Assembly: GCA_944324665.1 (NCBI GenBank)
Contig: CALUXD010000001.1
Coordinates: 434,001 to 498,000 of the forward strand
DNA from: Candidatus Proelusimicrobium volucris
GTDB taxonomy: Bacteria; Elusimicrobiota; Elusimicrobia; Elusimicrobiales; Elusimicrobiaceae
Direction: 5' to 3'
DNA: 64,000 nucleotides
In this document: piece by piece, positions 25,105 through 33,091 of the stretch
Layout: every line of letters begins with the position of its first letter
How positions within the stretch are numbered: the stretch's first letter is position 1
Translations under genes and position numbers: made by a program
Notes under the pieces: generated by a model
What the model was told of the DNA's origin: nothing
Database searches by the model: none
What the model saw: the letters and a program-made list of their open reading frames with translations, nothing else

Positions 25105-26184
25105 TTAATCCATAAAGTATTCTTTTATTTCAGGAATTGTAACGTTAACATCTGTCACGAATGTTACGCTATATTTTGCTCTAGTAATAGCAACATAAAA
25201 TTTGGCAAGAGATTTCGTAATTTTTTGTTTATTATTGGAAGATAAATAATGATTTATTAACGTATTAGGTATTATTACCACCCTATCTCTGGTAATTCCT
25301 TTTACTGCTCCAAAATTCATAGTAGGGAGGCCCATTGCCTTGGGTTTTGATCTTTTGTCATAAATTAAAATTTGTGGCTTATATTTGTTGTAATACGCCT
25401 GTAGAAGGTTCGGTTTTATATAAAAAAGCCCCAAATGCTTATTGCTTTCTTGATTTTTAGAAATAGTGGAAGGAAGGTTAGGATATAAAGAATCGGCAAA
25501 CTTACAAATGGCTTCTGTACACCTATAGCACTCTCTTTGTTCTACTAATTTCCCCCAACCGTTGTTTTCCCATTCTTTAAACCACTGATACAGAGAAGTT
25601 TTTGTCTTATGTTTTGGAGAATGATGTGTTTTGTAAGTGGATTGCCTTCCATCTCCTACAAGTGTAATTTCTATATGGGATTGAAGCATTAATTCAATTA
25701 GCTCAAAGTCATACCCCGCTAAATCTTGGGCCTCATCAATAAAAATCTTACTAAAACATTTCTCTAGTCTTTTGATATAACAATTATTTCCTCTTTTATT
25801 AGCAACATAAGAAAACTTTGCTATTTTATCACTATAGATAGCTTTTTTATCTAGATTTAAATAATGATTGCTGTCTTTTTCGCGCGTATAAAGGGCCGAA
25901 ATGCCATGAACATAATGCATTTCCATAATTTTATCTTCTGAGTATATATAGTTTTGAAAAGGCCGAACCATATCTGACAGAAGAAAAGAGAACCAAGATT
26001 GAATAGTAATATTATTAGGAACTACCCCATTGAGATGTATGAAAATATTTTTGATATTGTTAATATTTTCGAGTGTAAAGGTAGTAATAAGTATATTTTT
26101 ATTTTTTTCCTCAAGAGCTTTTTTAACTAAAGTCGTTGTTTTTCCACTTCCGGCAGAAGCAAAAATAAATGTATTAGAGTTCAT
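25105..26184 (-). CDS. gajB: UvrD-like helicase of a Gabija-type pair (GajB)
   Basis: 359 residues. Superfamily 1 helicase motifs are in order: Walker A ASAGSGKT (9-16), motif II IFIDEAQDL (147-155), motif III LVGDGRQSTY (about 175-184), motif V NFGAVKGITRDRVVIIPN, and motif VI FYVAITRAKYSVTFV near the C-terminus. It overlaps gajA by 11 bases. In Gabija, GajB senses DNA ends or nucleotide depletion and works with GajA against phage. At 359 residues it is clearly shorter than well-studied GajB proteins (near 500), so the insertion domains are reduced. Gene pairing makes Gabija the best call. Confidence 0.85.
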   Translation of the reverse strand: MNSNTFIFASAGSGKTTTLVKKALEEKNKNILITTFTLENINNIKNIFIHLNGVVPNNITIQSWFSFLLSDMVRPFQNYIYSEDKIMEMHYVHGISALYTREKDSNHYLNLDKKAIYSDKIAKFSYVANKRGNNCYIKRLEKCFSKIFIDEAQDLAGYDFELIELMLQSHIEITLVGDGRQSTYKTHHSPKHKTKTSLYQWFKEWENNGWGKLVEQRECYRCTEAICKFADSLYPNLPSTISKNQESNKHLGLFYIKPNLLQAYYNKYKPQILIYDKRSKPKAMGLPTMNFGAVKGITRDRVVIIPNTLINHYLSSNNKQKITKSLAKFYVAITRAKYSVTFVTDVNVTIPEIKEYFMD

Positions 26185-27784
26185 TCACTACCTCTTGAAT
26201 ATAATCCGGTATTACAAAAGGAATATCCGTATCAAATAAAGACAAGGCACATTTTGTTTTGTTCATTTGCATATATTTTGCCAGTTCTGCTTTAGTTTGC
26301 TCCTTTCTATTTAAAATTTTATTTAAGGTACTTAGTTCGTTGCAGTCTACGATACAAGGCTCTAGAGTATTATTGTGTGGATTTTTATGATAACAAATTT
26401 TAATTGTAGAATTTTTTTCATCTAAATATTCTTGATATTTCTTCTGTAGACCATCGACATTTCCATCGTTATCTGTAATGACAAAAACAGTCTTTTTTAA
26501 TAATTTAGCTATTTCTAAAAATCGTTTAAAAGCAAGACCTACCGACATAATATCAATCCCTTTATCTAGCGGTTGCATATGATATTTTTGCATATATGCC
26601 TTTTTGACAATAAGTTCATCGGAAGGCCCTTCTACTAGAATTATTGTGTTAGATAATACGAGTCGTAGAGTATCAAAGCCAGGAAGCTTTCTGAAAAAAT
26701 CTATTGTTTCTTCGGGCAAATCAGACATAGTAACAGCATTATCCTTGTTTAATAATATAGTATTCTTTAATCCCACAGTATTCATAATAAAAGAACTGTG
26801 CGTACTAATAAATAATTGGTTGCTATTACAGTTGCTAGCAATGTGATGGACAAGTTTATTCATATTACTGAATGAAAGATTGGTTTCAGGCTCTTCTAAA
26901 AGGATGATGTGATTCTCTTCCTTGCAACCTTGTACAACCAATTTTGTTTTAATTGCATTTTGTTCTCCCTTGCCTATATTTTTAAAAGGGATATCATTTA
27001 AATAAAAGGTAAGGTTTGTTTCCCAAGTACTTTTGTTGGAAATATCTACAGATACACTGAGATTTTTATCTGTAATATCAGAACTGGATGATTGTAAGGT
27101 TTCATTGATTTTCTTAATGGCATCTTCGGTCGAAAAAGATTCTTTCAAGGTTCTATAGGTTAAATTTAGTTGAGCAGTTTCTTCCCTAGATAAAGAAGTC
27201 GAAAGAATTTCGTATAGATGTTTATCTTGAGTATTGTTATAGCGGGATTCTGTGCAGTTTAAAAAAGTACTCTGACAAGGAATCTTGGTTATTGTTAATG
27301 GGTTATTAGCAAACGAGGACCAATCATAAGTATAAAATTCAGCAGGAATGGTTTTTACTTTGGAAGGGTCTTTTATATATTCTTTATATTGCCTACTATA
27401 TTGATTATCAAAAAAAATACGCAAGAATAATCCTAGTCTGTCCTCATTCTTTGTGTTATTGTTTCCCCGAAGTCGATTTAAGTCTTGATTTTCGTCCTTA
27501 GCGAAGTAGAGCTCAATTAGAATTTCTGGAAGAGGTGCGTTAGAATTAGTTTGCAATTGCGCAATATAACTATCTACAACTTCTTTATTAAATAAATAAG
27601 GAGAAATTCCAAATCGGAGGGATTGATAATTTATCTGTAATGACAGCGCGAGGTGTATTGCTTCTAATAGGGTCGTCTTTCCTGCCTCATTATTGCCAAC
27701 GATTATATTGATATCAGAGTTGATTGGCAAATCTAATTCTTTAAAAACTTTATAATTTTTGATGAGGACTCTTTGAATTTTCAT
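26174..27784 (-). CDS. gajA: OLD-family ATPase/TOPRIM nuclease of a Gabija-type pair (GajA)
   Basis: 536 residues. The N-terminal ABC-type ATPase has Walker A GNNEAGKT (residues 30-37), a signature region near GKGEQNAIKTKLVVQG (271-286) and Walker B HIILLEEPET (292-301). The C-terminal TOPRIM nuclease has the glutamate in VEGPSDE (E385) and the D-x-D pair in VITDNDG (438-440). This ATPase-TOPRIM protein followed by a UvrD-like helicase is the Gabija (class 2 OLD) arrangement, in which GajA nicks DNA when nucleotide pools fall during infection. AT-rich, and on the opposite strand to the rest of the island, so probably acquired as its own module. No clear ribosome-binding site. Confidence 0.88.
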   Translation of the reverse strand: MKIQRVLIKNYKVFKELDLPINSDINIIVGNNEAGKTTLLEAIHLALSLQINYQSLRFGISPYLFNKEVVDSYIAQLQTNSNAPLPEILIELYFAKDENQDLNRLRGNNNTKNEDRLGLFLRIFFDNQYSRQYKEYIKDPSKVKTIPAEFYTYDWSSFANNPLTITKIPCQSTFLNCTESRYNNTQDKHLYEILSTSLSREETAQLNLTYRTLKESFSTEDAIKKINETLQSSSSDITDKNLSVSVDISNKSTWETNLTFYLNDIPFKNIGKGEQNAIKTKLVVQGCKEENHIILLEEPETNLSFSNMNKLVHHIASNCNSNQLFISTHSSFIMNTVGLKNTILLNKDNAVTMSDLPEETIDFFRKLPGFDTLRLVLSNTIILVEGPSDELIVKKAYMQKYHMQPLDKGIDIMSVGLAFKRFLEIAKLLKKTVFVITDNDGNVDGLQKKYQEYLDEKNSTIKICYHKNPHNNTLEPCIVDCNELSTLNKILNRKEQTKAELAKYMQMNKTKCALSLFDTDIPFVIPDYIQEVVNEL

Positions 27785-28080
27785 GATTTATCTCTTTTGG
27801 CTGTATATTGGTCAGTTAAATCTAATCTAAAAAGCTTATAATAAATATATTATATCTTTGAGTGTGCTTGTTTTCCAATTATATTGTGATGCCATCTTAT
27901 ATTACGAAGTATGCTGAATGTAGGATGGGATATTTTTTACCAAATTTGGGCTAAAATGGTATATTATTTATAGGAAATAATTGTATTTTCTATTATATAT
28001 CTTATTTATAAGTTATTTAATTTCGAAGGAGTATTTGTCTGGCTTTTAAGCCGTTTTGACGACTTAGACACAATTTGAGT
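27785..28080. other. AT-rich divergent gap between gajA and the structured RNA
   Basis: About 300 bp with no open frame worth reporting. It should hold the gajA promoter (minus) and the promoter of the RNA (plus). Many TATAAT-like hexamers occur, too many to choose one. TACCA (27940-27944) and TGGTA (27959-27963) can form a weak hairpin. Near the right end, TTAGACACA (28064-28072) recurs at 28160-28168 inside the RNA. Confidence 0.5.
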
Positions 28081-28284
28081 CTGTTTTTGGAACCGCATGA
28101 GGAATGCGGTGCGCTTTTGGGATACCAAAGGCTCAATCGTAGTCCAAAAACAGCCGAGTTTAGACACAGAGTAAGCGGCCTAATTACCCGCTTGTTCTGT
28201 GTCGAATGTTTCCTGCCCTCCGGGGCGGGAAACTGCGGCTGTTTATATTTGGGTTACTACGATTGGCTCGGATATAACAGCCGC
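28081..28284 (+). ncRNA. Compact structured RNA with six helices and a pseudoknot (family not identified)
   Basis: Helices: P1 28081-28091/28143-28153 (11 bp, perfect); P2 28092-28098/28104-28110 (7 bp); P3 28113-28120/28125-28132 (8 bp); P4 28163-28178/28188-28203 (16 bp); P5 28208-28218/28223-28233 (11 bp, closed by a UCCG tetraloop of the UNCG type); P6 28235-28248/28272-28284 (13 bp, one bulge). P1-P3 form a three-way junction. The strand left between P3 and P1 (28134-28142) is perfectly complementary to the P6 loop (28257-28265), giving a 9-bp pseudoknot. Four helix pairs are G-U in plus-strand RNA but would be A-C on the minus strand, so the plus strand is transcribed. Layout recalls IscB omega (HEARO) RNA, but no iscB is present. 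A cis-regulatory leader of the next gene is the other main option. Confidence 0.85.
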
Positions 28285-28351
28285 CATTTTTTATATCCTT
28301 TCCCGTTTCCTCGGTTCCGCTTTACAGATTATCTTCTAAAAGGAGCGTATG

Positions 28352-29158
28352 ATGAACTTAGGAATCCGGGTAGATACCCGCATTAAAGAAAACCTTAAGA
28401 AGTATCAAAAACAATTATTGCGCTTACAAGAGTTAGATGCTAAAGAGGCCCCTACCGAAAAAATAGCAATGGATATGCTTTGCGATGTGTTCGGCTACGA
28501 TTTGGAGCATGTTTTCGGCCAATACGGTAATAACGGGCGTTCTTGCGATGCCGTTATTAAAGACGATAAGAAAGTCTTTTATGTGTTTGAATGCAAGCGA
28601 ATAGGAACGGATAAGAAAGACTTTAACAAGCACATCCGCCAAGTGATAGAGTATTGCGCCACCCTGAATGTTCCTTGGGGTATTTTAACAAACGGGGCTT
28701 ATTGGCAGTTGTACTATGTGGATATTAAAGCCCAACCTGTAACTGCGGAATTAATTTGGGATTTTGATGTATTGGAATTAAGCCACCGCCAAGCGGCCCA
28801 TCGTGAACTATTGCTCCCTTTATGCCGGGAAGCCATTGCTAAACGCTTAAAAGAGGGTATTTTAGAAGAAAAACGGGCCTTGAGTGTGGAAAATATAGCC
28901 CGCGTCTTGTTTAGCAACGAAGTATTAAAAGCTATTAGCGGCGTTTTAAGGCGCAAAGTGGGGGCGCGCGTGGATGTGGATACCCTGGAAGCCAAAATCC
29001 GCGAATTATGCCCGAATTTGCCCGAAAATATACGGGGCTTTCGCGCGCCTAAGAAGAAAGACAAGCCCGCTCAGCCCGAAATTAAAGTCGTTACGATGGC
29101 TAAAGAGGGCGCAAACGAGGCCTTAAATGGGGAAAATCCTACGGGGGAAACAAAATGA
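28352..29158 (+). CDS. Orphan PD-(D/E)XK protein, HsdR N-terminal-like
   Basis: 268 residues from the second of two adjacent ATGs, which has AAAGGAG at 28339-28345 with proper spacing. The N-terminal half matches the type I restriction HsdR_N-type domain: TEKIAMDMLCDVFGYDLE, then a PD-(D/E)XK-like core with D66 (SCDAVIK) and E80-C-K82 (VFECKR), followed by NKHIRQVIEYCATLNVPWGILTNG. The C-terminal 100 residues are helical and polar, with no helicase domain. So it is a stand-alone nuclease-like protein, not a truncated HsdR in any obvious way. It lies 67 bp after the structured RNA and overlaps the next gene (ATGA). Function unknown. Confidence 0.75.
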   Translation: MNLGIRVDTRIKENLKKYQKQLLRLQELDAKEAPTEKIAMDMLCDVFGYDLEHVFGQYGNNGRSCDAVIKDDKKVFYVFECKRIGTDKKDFNKHIRQVIEYCATLNVPWGILTNGAYWQLYYVDIKAQPVTAELIWDFDVLELSHRQAAHRELLLPLCREAIAKRLKEGILEEKRALSVENIARVLFSNEVLKAISGVLRRKVGARVDVDTLEAKIRELCPNLPENIRGFRAPKKKDKPAQPEIKVVTMAKEGANEALNGENPTGETK

Positions 29159-29610
29159 AAAAGACGCTTATCGTTTTATGTGTATGTTTATTAAGCGAGG
29201 TTGCGTATGGCTTTGATGCGGTTAAAAACAGTGATGGTACTTGGACTATTTCCGGGCCGGAAGTAACATCCCGTACCTTTGGCAAAACGACCTATTATTG
29301 CATTAACCGGGGAGGCGCAGAGCAATGTTATACAGCGGCTGAGCTAACAGCGGATTTAGACAAGCGTTTGGAGCAGGGAAACCCGGACATAAAACCTGTT
29401 TCGGCTTCTGAAGCAGAACTTAAAGCTTCTTCCGCTACTACCCAAGAACAGACCTTTAGGAATTATATGGATACCACCTATCAGCAAGGCGTGCCTATTC
29501 CCAGAGCAGAGGATAATCAGCCCAAAGAAACCTCAGAAACCCCAAAAGAGTCAAAGAGTTTCTTGAAAAAACTGAGCGATTTCTTATCCTCTCTACTATT
29601 CTTTTTGTAA
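29155..29610 (+). CDS. Small secreted protein of unknown function
   Basis: 151 residues with a signal peptide (KTLIVLCVCLLSEVAYG). Two cysteines follow (YYCINRGGAEQC), then a polar region rich in Glu, Thr, Ser and Pro, and a hydrophobic C-terminal tail (FLSSLLFFL) preceded by lysines. Its start overlaps the stop of the nuclease-like gene by 4 bases, so the two are co-translated, an unexpected pairing of a cytoplasmic nuclease-like and an exported protein. Not recognised. Confidence 0.65.
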   Translation: MKKTLIVLCVCLLSEVAYGFDAVKNSDGTWTISGPEVTSRTFGKTTYYCINRGGAEQCYTAAELTADLDKRLEQGNPDIKPVSASEAELKASSATTQEQTFRNYMDTTYQQGVPIPRAEDNQPKETSETPKESKSFLKKLSDFLSSLLFFL

Positions 29611-29613
29611 TGC

Positions 29614-29642
29614 AAAGGCCGGCCTCAAAGTCGGCCTTTTAC
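29614..29642 (+). terminator. Rho-independent terminator after the 29155-29610 gene
   Basis: AAAGGCCG / CGGCCTTT, 8-bp stem, 10-nt loop, then TTTACTTTG. It ends the RNA-nuclease-secreted protein transcript. Confidence 0.8.
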
Positions 29643-29683
29643 TTTGTTAGAATGAGGGATATAACTAACAAAGGATGATAATT

Positions 29684-30520
29684 ATGGAAATTAAATTTGC
29701 GTTGTGGCAATACAAAAAAGATGAGTTGGGGGAATTAAAGCCCACTAATCCCATTGTGGTAAGTACGTGGGAGGAGGTGCGGGCAAAAGCGAAGGAAGGA
29801 TATAGATTGCAGGGGCTGACATATCCCGTTTTCCAAATGTTTAAAGCATTGAAATATAACGAGTATTTCCTAAAGGAACGGGAGCGATTTAGAAAAGAGT
29901 TTCAAATTCCGGCGCGGGTTAGTTTTAAAAAATATTTAGAGAATTCACGCTATTTTGCCAAAGATAAAAAGATAACAAAAAAGAACTTTATCACGAGTCC
30001 CTTTTTTAAGGAAATTTGTTTCTTGGGGAAAGTTGTGCAAAACTACCGGATGCCAAACCATATAAAGGAACTGCTGAGAGATTTATTTTATACGGGCGTT
30101 GTGCGTTTTATCCCGCCGTTTGGCGGAGATGTGCGTATTGTAATTTATCCTAAACAGCGTTGGTTACATCCTAAGGAAGTTCGTTTGGAGATAACCTCTC
30201 CCCATATGACAAAAAATGCTTTAAAAAAGTTTATTGATTTGCATTGGGAAATGTTGCAACCCTATATTTTGGCATTACCAGCGGAGAATAATCTGTTAAT
30301 TACCGAGCATGACTTGGAAGTTATGCGCTTGCGAAAAGAAAATAAAACGATTTCAAATGTAGCTACTGAAATGTATTTAGCTATGAATCCCGGTGATGTG
30401 CGTTACGGGAAAGAAAAAGAAGTCAAGGAAGCGACAGTTAAAACGGCTTATTTTAGAGCCAAAGAAAAAATAGATGAGTTATTTCGTCCCGTCGGTCAAA
30501 AGAAGAAAAAGGTGCGCTGA
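29684..30520 (+). CDS. Unknown island protein with possible C-terminal helix-turn-helix
   Basis: 278 residues from the ATG at 29684, which has AAGGA 8 nt upstream; an earlier ATG at 29675 sits directly on that site. Basic, soluble protein. The last 65 residues (HDLEVMRLRKENKTISNVATEM ... VKTAYFRAKEKIDELF, in two parts) look like a helix-turn-helix with a positively charged tail (KKKKVR). The middle (residues about 130-175) has beta segments (GGDVRIVIYPKQRW, KEVRLEITSP). No family recognised. A regulator or replication/mobilisation helper of the element would fit the position (inference). Confidence 0.65.
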   Translation: MEIKFALWQYKKDELGELKPTNPIVVSTWEEVRAKAKEGYRLQGLTYPVFQMFKALKYNEYFLKERERFRKEFQIPARVSFKKYLENSRYFAKDKKITKKNFITSPFFKEICFLGKVVQNYRMPNHIKELLRDLFYTGVVRFIPPFGGDVRIVIYPKQRWLHPKEVRLEITSPHMTKNALKKFIDLHWEMLQPYILALPAENNLLITEHDLEVMRLRKENKTISNVATEMYLAMNPGDVRYGKEKEVKEATVKTAYFRAKEKIDELFRPVGQKKKKVR

Positions 30521-30600
30521 TAAACTTGATTTTATCGTTTCCGGGGTTTGTGTAATCTTAGGAGACGAAGTAGTCTCTTTCTTTATTCTATCCTTTGTCT

Positions 30601-30804
30601 ATGAAGCACTTGGGCAAAGGATTTTTTATTACAGCGCAAGATGTCCCGGCCGACTTTATTAAAGAAACACAAAAGTTGGTCGCGGACAGCTGCGGGCGCA
30701 AAATAACCGCCGCGCAAGCGTTGCAAATAATTCAATCTTGGCTGGAATTTGCGGATATATTAGTTCGCTTAAACCAGCTGTCCGGCGCGTCAAATAAACC
30801 ATAA
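30601..30804 (+). CDS. 67-residue protein directly before the recombinase
   Basis: MKHLGKGFFITAQDVPADFI ..., with a helical C-terminal half (KITAAQALQIIQSWLEFADILVRLNQL in two parts). It lies 13 bp before the recombinase and probably shares its transcript. It has no ribosome-binding site, but TATCCT ends 6 nt before its ATG. Small acidic or helical partners encoded beside large serine recombinases include directionality factors; that role is only a suggestion here. Not recognised. Confidence 0.5.
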   Translation: MKHLGKGFFITAQDVPADFIKETQKLVADSCGRKITAAQALQIIQSWLEFADILVRLNQLSGASNKP

Positions 30805-30817
30805 AGGAGTAAAGGAA

Positions 30818-32314
30818 ATGAATAAGACTGTGATTTATTTAAGAGTCTCTAGTAAAGGACAGGAAGAAAACGGCTATTCTCTGGACGCACAGGAAAAGTT
30901 GGCCCGGGAATATGCCGCCAAGAAAGGATTAGAGGTGGTCAAAATATGGAAAGGGGCGGAATCAGCTTGGGGAAAGATTGAAAGAACCAATTTTTCTGAG
31001 ATGCTGGCTTTTATGAAAAAGCATCACGAGGTCAGGCATATTATTTTTGATGTGCTAGACCGTATGACCCGCAATGATGTGGATAAACTTAAGATTGCCC
31101 AATTAGTAAAGCAATATGATAAAGTGGTTCATTTTTCCCGCGATAATAAGATGTACAGCCGGGAGTCCAGCTCCGACGAGGAATTTATGATGGATGTGCA
31201 GGTTGCCGTTGCCAAAAAATTATCCAATGACATTTCCCGCAAAACCACAATGGGTATGACAGAAAAGGCCGAACAGGGGATTTATCCGGCCCGCGCGCCG
31301 ATTGGCTACCTAAACAACCACCGCACAAGCAAAATTGATGTTGACCCGGAACGAGCCCCTTTTGTAAAACGCTTGTTTGAAATGGCGGCCAGCGGGGAAT
31401 ATTCTTTGCAAATGATAGAGGATATCCTGTATGCGGAGGGGTTAAGGGAGCGGTTGCATAATGGCAGAGTGCGTAAAAGTACCCTGTATCGGGTACTTCA
31501 CAACCCGATGTATTATGGTACTTTCCGTTGGGGTAAAAAACTCTACTCGGGTATTCACGAACCGCTCATTACAAAAGACTTATTCGAGAGGGCCAATAAG
31601 GCCCTCTCCCTTTTTGAGCGTCCCCGTGTTACTACCCGCAATTATCCTTTTTCTAATCTGCTTCATTGCAAAGATTGCGGCTGTTCTATTGTGGGGGATT
31701 TTGCCAAAAAGAAATATATGTATTACCGCTGTTCATTTTCCAAAGGGCAACATCCGCACGAAAAATACATTCGGGAACATCAGCTGGATGAGGCGTTTGC
31801 GGCCTTGATAGATGCTATTAGTTTAAAGCCGGGAGTAGTGTCGTGGCTACAAAAAGCCATAGAAATACGCTTAAAACACTTGGAAAAGGCCCAAAACAAG
31901 GCGACGGGCGGGCTGAAAGCGGAACTAAGCAAAAAGCAAACGGAATTAGAACGCTTATATGACGAGGGCTGGGAAAAGGGCTATCCGGCGGAGTTTATAA
32001 AACGCACGGAAGAACGCTTAAAAACGGCTATTGCCGAACTTACACAGCAAATACAAGCCCAAACTATACAGCTGGACGCCGTACGGCAAAAAAGCACAGA
32101 TATTTTAAAGTTGGTATGTAATATGGGTACTATCTATCGCGCGGCTCCGCTTTCAGAAAAAAAGCCTCTTTTGCGCCATATAGCCAGCGATTTTGTATTG
32201 GACGGACACAAAATTTACCCAAAATACCGCGAACCGTTCAATATTTTTGCGCAAGGAAATAAAAAATGCTTAGAAATTAAGGGAAAATCCCCTAAAAGTT
32301 CTAAGCATTTAATA

Positions 32315-32326
<12 letters not shown>
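30818..32326 (+). CDS. Large serine recombinase (integrase of the island)
   Basis: 502 residues. The resolvase domain starts with YLRVSSKGQ, with the catalytic serine at residue 11, followed by LDRMTRND and the helix E region. The recombinase domain follows (residues about 170-290: APIGYLNN, VLHNPMYYGTFRWG). A zinc ribbon comes next (LHCKDCGCSIVGD ... YYRCS), then a coiled coil (about 350-440). The last 21 codons overlap the terminator and 3' end of tRNA-His on the opposite strand, so the C-terminus is encoded by the target junction. A strong AAAGGAG precedes the ATG. It presumably integrates and excises the island. Confidence 0.94.
32257..32310 (-). terminator. tRNA-His terminator, lying inside the recombinase 3' end
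   Basis: AAATGCTTAGAA (32264-32275) and TTCTAAGCATTT (32299-32310) are perfect 12-bp arms, with a second inner stem (AGGG/CCCT). On the minus strand a T-rich tract follows. It terminates tRNA-His while also coding for recombinase residues on the plus strand. Confidence 0.8.
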
Positions 32327-32392
<66 letters not shown>

Positions 32393-32585
32393 GTAAATCC
32401 TCTTAACGCCTTATATCACAAATACTCCTTGAAATATTTCCGGCTCAATACGCTAAACCGCTAAGGCATTATATCAATGTCTTTTAATTCTATCATTTTG
32501 CTACGCCGCCTGGCAAGATTTATGCAAAAATAAATGGCAAATAATTATCTGCCGATTGATAATCTCAACAGAATATACAAGATTT

Positions 32586-33089
32586 CTACCAACTTTCGGC
32601 GTGTACTTTCGCGGGGTCAAAACGATCTTCTTTCCCTTTTTCCTCATCGCCGTAGCCAAGCACTACTATGCCGACAGGTACTATATTTTCAGGGAGAGAA
32701 AACTCCTTTGCAATTCCGTCCGCTCTTTCTTTATTGGGATATACTCCCAGCCAGACGCTGCCAAGCCCCAAGTCTTTTGCCGCTAATAGCATATTCTGTA
32801 TAGCCGCGGCACAATCCTGCTGAAAGAAGGGTGTGCTTTCCTGCGTGTCCGCACACACTATTACGGCGCAAGGGGCTGTTTGGAGCATCATAGAATAGGG
32901 GTGCGCGTTCATTATCTTTTGTTTGCCCTCTTGCGTTTGTACTGTGATAAAGCGCCAGCCTTGCATATTCCTAGCGGTGGGGGCACTCATTGCGGCTTTT
33001 AAAATTAAGGCCAGTTTTTCCGCCTCAAGAGTTTGATTTTTATATTTACGGATACTTCTTCTGCCAAAAATAGTTTCCCTGGTTTCCAT
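32586..33089 (-). CDS. Nitroreductase-family flavoprotein
   Basis: 167 residues. FMN-dependent NAD(P)H oxidoreductase of the nitroreductase fold. It starts METRETIFGRRSIRKYKNQ (the R-R-S-x-R FMN-binding motif) and has APTARNMQGWRFITVQ, and later DLGLGSVWLGVYPN and VGIVVLGYGDEE. Length is typical of the small members. It lies 2 bp after sdaA and is likely co-transcribed. Physiological substrate unknown. Confidence 0.93.
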   Translation of the reverse strand: METRETIFGRRSIRKYKNQTLEAEKLALILKAAMSAPTARNMQGWRFITVQTQEGKQKIMNAHPYSMMLQTAPCAVIVCADTQESTPFFQQDCAAAIQNMLLAAKDLGLGSVWLGVYPNKERADGIAKEFSLPENIVPVGIVVLGYGDEEKGKEDRFDPAKVHAESW

Positions 33090-33091
33090 CT

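Noticed and set aside
28075-28386. A 103-codon open frame over the structured RNA
   Set aside because: It starts without a ribosome-binding site, runs into the nuclease-like gene in another frame, and its codons follow the RNA helices. The base-pairing explains the sequence better than a protein.
30474-30662. A 62-codon frame between the 29684 gene and the recombinase
   Set aside because: It overlaps both the end of the 29684 gene and the 67-residue gene in other frames, with no ribosome-binding site.
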